Positions 1-6,909 of a stretch of DNA of 64,000 nucleotides are shown here, in pieces (position 1 is the first letter of the stretch; every line of letters starts with the position of its first letter). The notes under the pieces are model-generated. The model ran no database searches and had not been told where the DNA came from. It saw only the letters and a list, made by a program, of their open reading frames with translations. The DNA comes from Fimbriimonadaceae bacterium (GTDB taxonomy: Bacteria; Armatimonadota; Fimbriimonadia; Fimbriimonadales; Fimbriimonadaceae), in NCBI GenBank assembly GCA_026129685.1, contig JAHCHO010000004.1, positions 186,001 to 250,000 of the forward strand, in the 5' to 3' direction. The position numbers were made by a program, and so were the translations under genes.

Positions 1-1
1 G

Positions 2-916
2 AGCCTGGTCGAGACGCACCGGTTCGACGTGAACGCGATTCTGGAGGAGAAGAAGCAGATCGTCCGCAAGTCGGGCCTGCTCGAGTACTACCCAGCGGAA
101 TCCAAGCTGAAAGACGTCGGCGGGATGGAGATGCTCAAGGAGTGGCTCGAGCAGCGCACCTCCAGCTTTACCGACCGGGCGCGCGACTTTGGGATTCCGG
201 CGCCGAAAGGGGTGCTCTTGATCGGGGTCCAGGGCTGCGGCAAGTCGTTGCTCGCCAAGGCGATCGCCGCCCAATGGAACCTGCCCATGCTCAAGATGGA
301 CGTGGGGCGGGTGTTCGGCAGCCTGGTCGGGCAGAGTGAGCAGAACATGCGCAAAGCGATCTCGGTCGCCGAGTCCCTCGCGCCGTGTTGCCTCTGGACC
401 GACGAACTCGAAAAGGGCTTCGCGGGTCTGGGCGGGTCGGGAGTCAGCGACGGGGGCACGACCGCGCGGGTGTTCGCCACCTTCCTGACGTGGATGCAGG
501 AGAAGACGGAGCCGGTGTTCCTGATCGCGACCGCGAACGACGTGACGAAACTTCCGCCGGAGATGCTCCGCAAGGGGCGCTTCGACGAGATCTTCTTTGT
601 GGACCTGCCGGACCTCGACGAGAGGGAAGAGATCTTCGCGATCCACCTTCGCAAGCGCAAACGCGACCCGGCGCTGTTCGACCTTCGCGCCGTTGGGGCG
701 GAGACGAAGGGTTATAGCGGGGCGGAGATCGAGCAGATCGTCGTCGGGGCGCTGTACCGGGCGTTCGCGAAGGGACGGGAACTGGAGCAGACCGACCTCC
801 TCGAGGAGAGCCGCGCCATCGTCCCCCTCAGTCGGATGATGGAGGAGGAGATCTCCTGGCTCCGGGCATGGGCGGAGAAGCGGACGCGGCCAAGCTCGGA
901 TCGAAAGGGGGACTGA
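2..916 (+). CDS. Ycf46-type AAA+ ATPase (5' end outside window)
   Basis: C-terminal part of an AAA+ ATPase of the Ycf46 family, an uncharacterised cytoplasmic ATPase group known from cyanobacteria, plastids and other bacteria. The frame is open from base 2, so the protein starts upstream of the window; the first in-window start (GTG at 29) is not the real one. Counting from that GTG, Walker A (GVQGCGKS) lies at residues 66-73 and a Walker B-like LWTDE at 122-126. The MLRKGRFDEIFF segment carrying the sensor/arginine-finger arginines is at about 179-190, and the AAA lid contains a GYSGAEIEQ motif. The Ycf46 signatures EWLEQRTSSF and GTTARVFATFLTW support the family over FtsH or Cdc48. The role is unknown. 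Confidence 0.85.
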   Translation, partial: SLVETHRFDVNAILEEKKQIVRKSGLLEYYPAESKLKDVGGMEMLKEWLEQRTSSFTDRARDFGIPAPKGVLLIGVQGCGKSLLAKAIAAQWNLPMLKMDVGRVFGSLVGQSEQNMRKAISVAESLAPCCLWTDELEKGFAGLGGSGVSDGGTTARVFATFLTWMQEKTEPVFLIATANDVTKLPPEMLRKGRFDEIFFVDLPDLDEREEIFAIHLRKRKRDPALFDLRAVGAETKGYSGAEIEQIVVGALYRAFAKGRELEQTDLLEESRAIVPLSRMMEEEISWLRAWAEKRTRPSSDRKGD

Positions 917-1010
917 CCTGCCTGGTCCCGGCGGGCTCTTCGTCGGGTTTCCCACACGTTCTCGGTTGAAATTGGGTCGGTGCTCGTCGCCCGGTCCGGT
1001 CCAACGGGTG

Positions 1011-1042
1011 CCCGGGATCCTTCGTTCCCCAGGATGGCCGGC
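1011..1042. repeat. Intergenic REP-like repeat, copy A
   Basis: The core GGGATCCTTCGTTCCCCAGG at about 1014-1033 begins with GGATCC and closes with AGGATG, giving weak inverted symmetry (ATCC...GGAT). It lies between the stops of the convergent Ycf46-like and VOC genes. Related copies sit 400-550 bp away on the far side of the VOC gene, so that small gene is bracketed by copies of the same element. Confidence 0.5.
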
Positions 1043-1051
1043 CTCAAGCCG

Positions 1052-1399
1052 TTACTTCGCGTACTTGGGTTGGTAGAGTTGGACGGTGAAGTCGCCGGGG
1101 ACGCGGAAGAAGGTGACGAGGCCGTAGCCGTGGTCCTCGATCTCCGTCGCGAACTCGACCCCACGGACGCGCAGTTCGGCAACGGTGGCCTCGATGTCGT
1201 CGCAGTAGAAGGACAGGTCGACGGTGCCGGACGGAGGGTTGCCGTCGGTCGGGTGCACCCCCAGATCGGCTTCCGGCGCGTCGAAGATCAGCCATCCGCC
1301 GCCGATGTCGGTTCCGGAAAGGCCGAGTTGGTCGCGGAGGAACGCGCGCAGGGCGTCCGCTTCGGACGAGTAGAACATGGCGTGCATGCCGCGGATCAT
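1052..1399 (-). CDS. VOC superfamily (glyoxalase/bleomycin-resistance-like) protein
   Basis: A 115-residue single-domain protein, the usual size for one vicinal-oxygen-chelate half. It has the beta-alpha-beta-beta-beta pattern: the start MHAMFYSSEADALRAFLRDQLGL, then GGGWLIFDAPEADLGVHP, then a second half with VDLSFYCDDIEATVAELRVRGVEF and a closing VTFFRVPGDFTVQLYQPKY strand. Family members are metal-dependent lyases, isomerases or dioxygenases, or antibiotic-binding proteins; the substrate cannot be read here. The ATG at 1399 is used, with a second in-frame ATG four codons on. It is a monocistronic gene flanked on both sides by related short repeats. Confidence 0.8.
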   Translation of the reverse strand: MIRGMHAMFYSSEADALRAFLRDQLGLSGTDIGGGWLIFDAPEADLGVHPTDGNPPSGTVDLSFYCDDIEATVAELRVRGVEFATEIEDHGYGLVTFFRVPGDFTVQLYQPKYAK

Positions 1400-1443
1400 C
1401 GAGGACCTCAGACGCTCGGACCCGGACGAACGACACGAGTCGG

Positions 1444-1563
1444 AATCCGAGGCGACCTTCCTCAGGATGACGGGGTCCCGTACGACCGGGGTCCTTCGTT
1501 CCCCCGGGATGACGGGAATGGCTTTCCGTGGCGACCGGGATCCCTCGTTCCTCCGGATGACAC
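1444..1563. repeat. Cluster of three REP-like intergenic repeats
   Basis: Three imperfect copies follow one another between the VOC gene start and the copA stop: about 1444-1473 (partial, ends CTCAGGATGACGGGG), 1486-1518 (CCGGGGTCCTTCGTTC then CCCCGGGATGACGGG) and 1534-1563 (CCGGGATCCCTCGTTC then CTCCGGATGACAC). The shared consensus is roughly CCGGGATCCTTCGTTCC followed by TCAGGATGACGG. This accounts for most of the 185-bp gap. No coding function is apparent. Confidence 0.55.
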
Positions 1564-1584
1564 AGATCCAGGAGGACAGGCAGC

Positions 1585-3792
1585 CTAGCGGAAGCGGCGC
1601 AAGCGGAGCGAGTTGAGGACCACGGAGACGCTGCTGAGGGCCATCGCGCCCGCTGCCAGCATCGGGTTGAGCTTGCCCATCGCGGCCAAGGGGATCATGA
1701 CCACGTTGTAGCCGAAGGCCCAGATCAGGTTGCCACGGATGGTGCGCATCGTCGCGCGGGCGAGGCGAACGGCGCGGGGCACCCCGCGCAAGTCGGCGCC
1801 GAGGAGCGTGACGCCCGCCGTTTCCATCGCGATGTCGGTGCCGGTGCCCATCGCGATGCCAAGGTCAGCGGCGGCGAGGGCGGGGGCGTCGTTGATGCCG
1901 TCGCCGACCATCGCGACCGAGCCTCGCGTCCGGTATCGGGTCACGACCTCGGCCTTGCCCTCGGGGCGGACCTCGGCCACGATGCTCTGGACGCCCACCT
2001 GGCCGGCGATGGCTTCGGCGGTCGCCCGGTTGTCTCCGGTCACCATAACCGTGCTCAGTCCGAGAGCGTGCAGTTCGCGCACGGCTTCGGCACTGTGCTC
2101 GGCGACGGTGTCCGCGACGGCGAACACGGCGCGCGTTTGGCCGTCGACGGCGAGGACGACCACGGTCTTTGCCGCCGAGCGGAAAGACGCGACCGCTCCA
2201 TCAAGAGCGGGGTTCGCGGGTACCCCCCGAGAAGCGACGAATTCCGGACTGCCGACGAGCACCGCCCGACCATTCACCGTCGCCTCGATCCCGCCTCCCT
2301 CGACGTTACGGAAGCCGGTCGGCCGGACGAAGGCGATCTGCTCTCGCTCGGCGGCGGCAACGATCGCTCGCGCGATCGGGTGTTCGGAGAGGCTCTCGGC
2401 CGCGGCGGCATGGGCCAGCGCTTCCGCACTCGAAACGCCGTCGGTGACGACGTCCACGAGTTCAGGGTGACCTTTGGTGAGGGTGCCGGTCTTGTCGAGC
2501 AGGACGGTCGACAGGTTGCCCGCGAGTTCGAGGGCGGCGCCATCCTTTACGAGCACGCCCAGTTGCGCGCCTCTCCCGGTCCCGACCATGATGGCGGTCG
2601 GCGTGGCGAGGCCGAGGGCGCACGGACACGCGATGACGAGGACGGCAACGGCGGGGATCAGCGCCTGACCCAGGGTCGCGCCCCAAGCCGCCCATGCCGC
2701 GAACGTGGCCAGGGCAACCACAAGGACGACCGGAACGAAGACGCTCGACACCCGATCGGCCAGCCGCTGTACGGGAGCCTTGGACCCCTGGGCGCGCTCG
2801 ACGAGACGGACGATGTTGGCGAGAGCGGTCTCGGCACCGACCTTGGTGGCCTCGTAGACGAGCGAACCGTTCGTGTTCAGCGTGCCGCCGGTCACCGGGT
2901 CGCCCTGGCGCTTCCGGACGGGAACCGGTTCGCCCGTGAGCATCGCCTCGTCCACGAAACTATCGCCTTCGAGGACCCGACCGTCCGCGGCGATTCTCTC
3001 GCCCGGTCTCGCGCGGAGGCGTTCACCGACGCGAACAGAGGACGCGGGCCGCTCCCTCTCGGTGCCGTCGGGACCGACCACGATGGCCGTCTTTGGAGTG
3101 AGACCGATGAGGGACCGGATCGCGCCAGAGGTCCCGGACCGGGCGCGTGCCTCGAGGTACTTGCCCACGAGGATAAGGGTCACGATCGTCGCCCCCGTCT
3201 CGAAGTAGACGTGTTCGGAGAGGTGATGGTCGCCGTGGCCTCGGTACGCCAAGAGGGCGGCGGTGCTGTACGACCATGCCGCGAAGCTCCCGAGGGCGAT
3301 CAGCGTGTCCATCGTTGTAGAAAGGTGGCGGAGTCCCTTGAGCGTGGTGGCAAAGAACCGTCGGCCGCACCAGAAGACGACGGGGGTGACGAGGGCGAAG
3401 AGCAGCCAGTTCGCCCAGAGAGGGCGCGGATGCCAGAGCATGGACAGGGCGACGGACGGAACGGTCAGGAGGATGGCGACCGCGATGTTGGAGCGTTCGG
3501 CACGGAGGTCACCCCCATGGCTCGGGCTCTCGGCAACTTGCTCGACATCCGCTTCCACCCGGGTCGCCCGGTAGCCGGCGTCTTCGACCGCGCGGGCGAG
3601 CGCGTCGTGTGCGACCGCGTCGGAGTGCTGCACGGTCGCCCGTTCGGTGGCGTAGTTGACCTCGGCCCGTTCGACCCCGGGCACTCGACGGAGCGCACGC
3701 TCGACGCGCGCGACGCACGAGGCGCAGGTCATGCCTTCGACTGAGAGTTCGGTCTGCGTGGATTCGGCAGGCAGGGTTGCCATCGGGCTCAC
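1585..3792 (-). CDS. copA: Copper-exporting P1B-type ATPase
   Basis: A 735-residue Cu(I)-translocating P-type ATPase that exports copper from the cytoplasm. It has one N-terminal heavy-metal-associated domain with the metal site GMTCASC (Cys23, Cys26). The actuator motif TGEP is at 286-289, the transmembrane copper site CPC at 389-391, the phosphorylation site DKTGT at 433-437, the P1B signature HP at 471-472 and GDGINDAP at 630-637. About eight hydrophobic segments fit the family. The GTG at 3792 overlaps the copZ TGA in a GTGA arrangement and implies translational coupling; an ATG three codons later (3783) is an alternative. It is the last gene of csoR-copZ-copA. Confidence 0.95.
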   Translation of the reverse strand: MSPMATLPAESTQTELSVEGMTCASCVARVERALRRVPGVERAEVNYATERATVQHSDAVAHDALARAVEDAGYRATRVEADVEQVAESPSHGGDLRAERSNIAVAILLTVPSVALSMLWHPRPLWANWLLFALVTPVVFWCGRRFFATTLKGLRHLSTTMDTLIALGSFAAWSYSTAALLAYRGHGDHHLSEHVYFETGATIVTLILVGKYLEARARSGTSGAIRSLIGLTPKTAIVVGPDGTERERPASSVRVGERLRARPGERIAADGRVLEGDSFVDEAMLTGEPVPVRKRQGDPVTGGTLNTNGSLVYEATKVGAETALANIVRLVERAQGSKAPVQRLADRVSSVFVPVVLVVALATFAAWAAWGATLGQALIPAVAVLVIACPCALGLATPTAIMVGTGRGAQLGVLVKDGAALELAGNLSTVLLDKTGTLTKGHPELVDVVTDGVSSAEALAHAAAAESLSEHPIARAIVAAAEREQIAFVRPTGFRNVEGGGIEATVNGRAVLVGSPEFVASRGVPANPALDGAVASFRSAAKTVVVLAVDGQTRAVFAVADTVAEHSAEAVRELHALGLSTVMVTGDNRATAEAIAGQVGVQSIVAEVRPEGKAEVVTRYRTRGSVAMVGDGINDAPALAAADLGIAMGTGTDIAMETAGVTLLGADLRGVPRAVRLARATMRTIRGNLIWAFGYNVVMIPLAAMGKLNPMLAAGAMALSSVSVVLNSLRLRRFR

Positions 3793-3998
3793 GCGAGCGT
3801 GAATCCCTCTTCAGCGAGGGCGGCGGCGAACGCCTTGGAGGTGACGGCCGGATCGTGAACGACGGTCGCCGAGTTCGAGTCGAGGTCCACGTCGGCGGTT
3901 TGGACGCCGGGAATCCCTTCGAGGGCCTTCTTGGCGGCGCGAACGCAGTGCGAGCAGGTCATGCCCTTGATGGAGAGACGGGTGGTGGTTTCGTTCAT
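3789..3998 (-). CDS. copZ: CopZ-like copper chaperone
   Basis: A 69-residue single heavy-metal-associated domain with the Cu(I) motif GMTCSHC near the N-terminus, expected to carry copper to CopA or buffer it. The chosen ATG at 3998 is where HMA homology begins ([18 protein letters not shown]); the upstream extension of the frame runs antisense to nothing conserved and crosses csoR. The stop overlaps the copA start by 4 nt. A CsoR-type operator lies 12 nt upstream of the start, inside the 41-nt gap to csoR, so copZ-copA probably has its own copper-controlled promoter reaching into the end of csoR. Confidence 0.9.
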   Translation of the reverse strand: MNETTTRLSIKGMTCSHCVRAAKKALEGIPGVQTADVDLDSNSATVVHDPAVTSKAFAAALAEEGFTLA

Positions 3999-4010
3999 GG
4001 TGCTGGACTT

Positions 4011-4028
4011 GGTACCTACGGGGGTATC
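4011..4028 (-). promoter_or_regulatory. Putative CsoR operator in front of copZ-copA
   Basis: GGTACCTACGGGGGTATC is a TACC...GGTA dyad with the G-tract typical of CsoR operators. Twelve of its 18 positions match the second site at 4339-4356, including the whole CGGGGGTATC half. It occupies most of the csoR-copZ gap. Confidence 0.7.
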
Positions 4029-4039
4029 GTGGTCGGAGG

Positions 4040-4330
4040 TCAGCGGATGAGGCGACCGAGGGTGATGCGGAGTTCCTCGACGAGGTCTTCTTGGGTCATT
4101 GTCCGGCAGTGCGCGTGCTCGGACCCGGTCCCGTAGCCGACGATGCAACTTTCGACGTGCGCGGTGGCGAGTTCGGCGCCCACCGAATCCAAGGCGGAGC
4201 GAATGGCGGCGAGCTGGGTCAATACGTCCACACAGTAGGCGTCTTCGTTCAGCATGCGCCTCACGCCGCGGACCTGCCCTTCGAGCCGGGCAAGACGGCG
4301 ATCCAGATTCTTCTTCGTCTCCGGAGACAT
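4040..4330 (-). CDS. csoR: CsoR/DUF156 copper-sensing repressor
   Basis: A 96-residue all-helical metal-responsive repressor. The Cu(I) ligand set of CsoR is present in the expected C...H-x3-C pattern: Cys33, His58 and Cys62 (HVESC). The conserved start RRLARLEGQVRGVRRML matches the DUF156 helix. An additional His/Cys-rich patch (EHAHC, residues 71-75) follows, which could modify metal binding. Start ATG at 4330 is supported by homology and by a TATAGT hexamer six nt upstream with the operator across it. CsoR releases DNA when it binds Cu(I), so the gene should be autoregulated and control copZ-copA. Confidence 0.93.
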   Translation of the reverse strand: MSPETKKNLDRRLARLEGQVRGVRRMLNEDAYCVDVLTQLAAIRSALDSVGAELATAHVESCIVGYGTGSEHAHCRTMTQEDLVEELRITLGRLIR

Positions 4331-4336
4331 GCCCCG

Positions 4337-4356
4337 ACTATACCACCGGGGGTATC
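4337..4356 (-). promoter_or_regulatory. csoR promoter -10 overlapped by CsoR operator
   Basis: Read on the minus strand, the operator GATACCCCCGGTGGTATA (4356-4339) overlaps the -10-like TATAGT (4342-4337), which is followed by six nt and then the csoR ATG. By standard spacing, transcription would begin at the A of the ATG, giving a leaderless mRNA. Bound CsoR would cover the -10 directly. No good -35 is seen. Confidence 0.7.
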
Positions 4357-4367
4357 GAGTCCTGGGA

Positions 4368-5267
4368 CTATCCGTACTCGGCGGCGAGGCCCGGGTAGGA
4401 ACGAAACTCCATCGCGCCATCCCGACAGACCCAGAGGGGAAACTCGCCGACGGAGGTGGCGGCGCCGAAGTCGCCGTCCGCGCGCAGGGCGAGGACGACG
4501 CAGGGCATCCAGGTGGAGCGCGGCTGGCGACGGATCATATGCCGAACGGTCTCCTCACAGGCGGCCTGGGCGTCGAGACCCCGCCGCATCGCTTCGACGG
4601 TGCGAAAGGAGGCGGCCGCCTTCCAGAGTTCCTCGCCCCAGCCGGTCGCCCCGGCGGCGCCGATCTCGTCGTCCGCGTACACCCCCGCCCCTACGATGGG
4701 GGAGTCACCGACGCGGCCGGGGGTTTTCCAGCCGAGACCGCTCGTGGCGGAGGCGGCGATCACGTGCCGGGGGGCTTCCCAACCGAGCATGGTGATCGTG
4801 TCGCCGTAGTGCTCCTCGAGCGAGTGGACATACTTGCGCTCGTACTTGGCGGGTTCGCGCTTCCAGTTTTCATAGGCTTCGATGGCCTGGGGGGTCATCA
4901 AGTTTTGGGGCGTAAAGCCTCTCTGGAGGGCGAACCGGCGCGCCTGCTCGCCCGCGAGCATCACGTGAGGCGTCTCCTCAAGGACCTTGCGAGCGACCGA
5001 GATGGCGGGCACGACGCCGCGAAGGGCGCAGACCGCGCCCGCGTTGAGGTCGGTGCCGTCCATGATGGCGGCGTCGAGTTCGATTTCGCCATCGCGGTTC
5101 GGCAGGGAACCGAGGCCAATGGCCATCAGGGTTGGGTCGAGTTCGGCGACGGCCAGTCCTTGCTCGAGGCAATCGAGCAACGAACCGCCCGTCGCGCGCT
5201 TGGCCCAGGCCGCCTCGATGGCGACCTTGCCGGGTTCCTTCCACGTGGCGAGGAGCGTGGTCGACAT
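4368..5267 (-). CDS. Isoaspartyl peptidase/L-asparaginase-type Ntn hydrolase (aspartylglucosaminidase-like)
   Basis: A 299-residue member of the T2 N-terminal-nucleophile amidohydrolases, which cleave beta-aspartyl or N-acetylglucosaminyl-asparagine bonds after self-processing. The processing site is HYGDTITML: Thr157 would be the new N-terminal nucleophile. The substrate-loop motif PGRVGDSPIVGAG (183-195) and the substrate-binding GATGWGE (205-211) follow. The N-terminal half keeps DAAIMDGTDLNAGAV, as in aspartylglucosaminidases. Start ATG 5267 overlaps the etfA stop (TGATG), so it is co-transcribed and probably translationally coupled with etfBA. No obvious signal peptide is seen, so a cytoplasmic enzyme is likely. 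The link to electron-transfer flavoprotein is not explained by known biochemistry. Confidence 0.85.
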   Translation of the reverse strand: MSTTLLATWKEPGKVAIEAAWAKRATGGSLLDCLEQGLAVAELDPTLMAIGLGSLPNRDGEIELDAAIMDGTDLNAGAVCALRGVVPAISVARKVLEETPHVMLAGEQARRFALQRGFTPQNLMTPQAIEAYENWKREPAKYERKYVHSLEEHYGDTITMLGWEAPRHVIAASATSGLGWKTPGRVGDSPIVGAGVYADDEIGAAGATGWGEELWKAAASFRTVEAMRRGLDAQAACEETVRHMIRRQPRSTWMPCVVLALRADGDFGAATSVGEFPLWVCRDGAMEFRSYPGLAAEYG

Positions 5268-6163
5268 CACTTGCCCAGGGCCTGCCGAATCTTGGGAATG
5301 GCGGTGAAGAGGTCTTCGACGAGGCCGAGGTCGGCGACCTCGAAGATGGGCGCGTCGGGGTCCGTGTTGATGGCGACGATAAGCTTGCTGTCCTTCATGC
5401 CGGCAAGGTGCTGGGTCGAACCGGATACCCCGGCGGCGACATAGAGATTGGGGGCCACGTTCTTGCCCGTCTGGCCGACCTGGGCCTCGTTGGGAGCGAT
5501 GCCCGAATCCACCGCCGCTCGGGTCGCGCCGACCGCTCCGCCGAGGGCATCGGCGAGGCCGCCGATGACGGACTCGAAGGTGGCGGCATCCTTGAGGGGG
5601 CGGCCGCCCGAAACGACCACCTTGGCCTGGGTTGGGTCGGGTCGCCCGCCCTTGCCGTGCGACGCCACCGAGACGCGGCGGGCTAGGCTTTCGACGTTGA
5701 GCGACACCGCTTCGACCAACGACGCGCCGCTCGTGGCGGCCGTGCCGAAAGCGGCGGGCCGGAAGGTGAGAAGGACGGGTTCGCCAAGGGTCTCGACGAC
5801 TTCGATGGCGGCGCCCGCGACCACGGGGCGCTTGTACACGGTCGGCGACTCGACGGCGATCACGTCGGTGACCATCGGGGCGTCCAAGTGGACGGCGAGG
5901 CGGGGAAGGACGTCCTTGCACCGCATCGAGGAGACCATCGCCACGTGGGAGTATTCGGCGCAGACGGGAACGAGGGCCTTGGCGAGGCCGTCGGCGGGAG
6001 GGGCTTCGGCGAGTCCGGCTAGGCAGACCCTCTCCGCGCCCGCGTCGGTCACCGGATCGCCGGTGAGTTGGAGGATGTCGAACGGGATGCCCAACGCTTC
6101 GGCCAAACGGGCGCCGCCTCGGGCATCGGCGGGATCGAACGCGATCAGAAGGAGACGGGCCAT
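5267..6163 (-). CDS. etfA: Electron transfer flavoprotein alpha subunit
   Basis: A 298-residue ETF alpha subunit; the ETF dimer carries FAD and AMP and passes electrons from acyl-CoA dehydrogenases to the quinone pool or, in bifurcating forms, to ferredoxin. The C-terminal FAD-binding domain is clear: VVSGGRPLKD, then GQTGKNVAPNLYVAAGVSGS, then QHLAGMKDSKLIVAINTDPDAPIF. The N-terminal domain keeps the fold (MARLLLIAFDPADARGGA). The start ATG at 6163 directly follows the etfB stop codon, and the end overlaps the next gene by one base. Order is fadN-like, etfB, etfA, asparaginase-like. Confidence 0.93.
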   Translation of the reverse strand: MARLLLIAFDPADARGGARLAEALGIPFDILQLTGDPVTDAGAERVCLAGLAEAPPADGLAKALVPVCAEYSHVAMVSSMRCKDVLPRLAVHLDAPMVTDVIAVESPTVYKRPVVAGAAIEVVETLGEPVLLTFRPAAFGTAATSGASLVEAVSLNVESLARRVSVASHGKGGRPDPTQAKVVVSGGRPLKDAATFESVIGGLADALGGAVGATRAAVDSGIAPNEAQVGQTGKNVAPNLYVAAGVSGSTQHLAGMKDSKLIVAINTDPDAPIFEVADLGLVEDLFTAIPKIRQALGK

Positions 6164-6901
6164 CTAGATCGCACCTCGCGCACGGAGTTCGGACACCAGT
6201 TCTTCGACGGAACCGACCTTCTTGCCGGGAGGGCGGGAGGGCGGCGTTTCGTAACGAAGCGGCCTCGTTTTCGGCAGGGCCGTCGTCGCGCGCGGACGCT
6301 TCTCCAGGGACTTCGTACGGGCCTTGATGATTCCGGGGAGAGCGATGTAGCGGGGTTCGTTCAGCCGCAGGTCGGTGGTCACGATGGCGGGCAAAGGGAT
6401 TTCCAGGGTCTCCTCGCCCGTGTCGGTCTCGCGGGCGACGGTGGCGGAGCCGTCCGAGACCGTGAGCTTGGAGGCAAAGGTGGCCTGGGGCCAGCCCAAG
6501 CGCGCCGCGAGCATCTGCGCGGCCTGGTTTCGGTCGTCGTCGGTCGCTTGTTTGCCCATAAGGATCAGGTCGGGCTTCAGTTCGCGGACGATCGCCTCGA
6601 GTTCAGCGGCGACGACCGAGGAGTCCTGGGGGTCGCCCGTCTCGACCAGGATCGCCCGGTCGGCCCCCATCGCAAGGGCCTTGCGGAGTTGGTCTTCACA
6701 TTCGCTCGGACCGACGCTCACCGCGACGATCTCCGTGTCGCCGCGGGCTTCGCGTTGTCGGACGGCCTCCTCGATCGCGATCTCATCGAAGGGATTGATC
6801 TCGAACTTGGCGCCCCCGGTGTCGATGCCGCTGCCATCGGGCATCGGGCGGACCCGGGCGTAGGGGTCCACGACTCGCTTGACGGTCACGAGGATTCTCA
6901 T
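6164..6901 (-). CDS. etfB: Electron transfer flavoprotein beta subunit
   Basis: A 245-residue ETF beta subunit starting MRILVTVKRVVDPYARVRP. It contains INPFDEIAIEEAVR, the signature VSVGPSECEDQLRKALAMGADRAILVE and LILMGKQATDDDRNQAAQMLA, which frame the AMP site in this family. It partners with EtfA, encoded immediately downstream. The ATG at 6901 is fixed by homology, with only 8 nt separating it from the preceding dehydrogenase/hydratase gene. No Shine-Dalgarno is evident. Nothing here distinguishes the classical from the bifurcating type with certainty. Confidence 0.93.
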   Translation of the reverse strand: MRILVTVKRVVDPYARVRPMPDGSGIDTGGAKFEINPFDEIAIEEAVRQREARGDTEIVAVSVGPSECEDQLRKALAMGADRAILVETGDPQDSSVVAAELEAIVRELKPDLILMGKQATDDDRNQAAQMLAARLGWPQATFASKLTVSDGSATVARETDTGEETLEIPLPAIVTTDLRLNEPRYIALPGIIKARTKSLEKRPRATTALPKTRPLRYETPPSRPPGKKVGSVEELVSELRARGAI

Positions 6902-6909
6902 GGGTCGGG

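Noticed and set aside
2068-3744. A 558-codon plus-strand frame opposite copA, and a 615-codon one at 41412-43259 opposite gltB.
   Set aside because: Both are antisense shadows of strongly conserved genes with Arg/Gly-rich nonsense composition.
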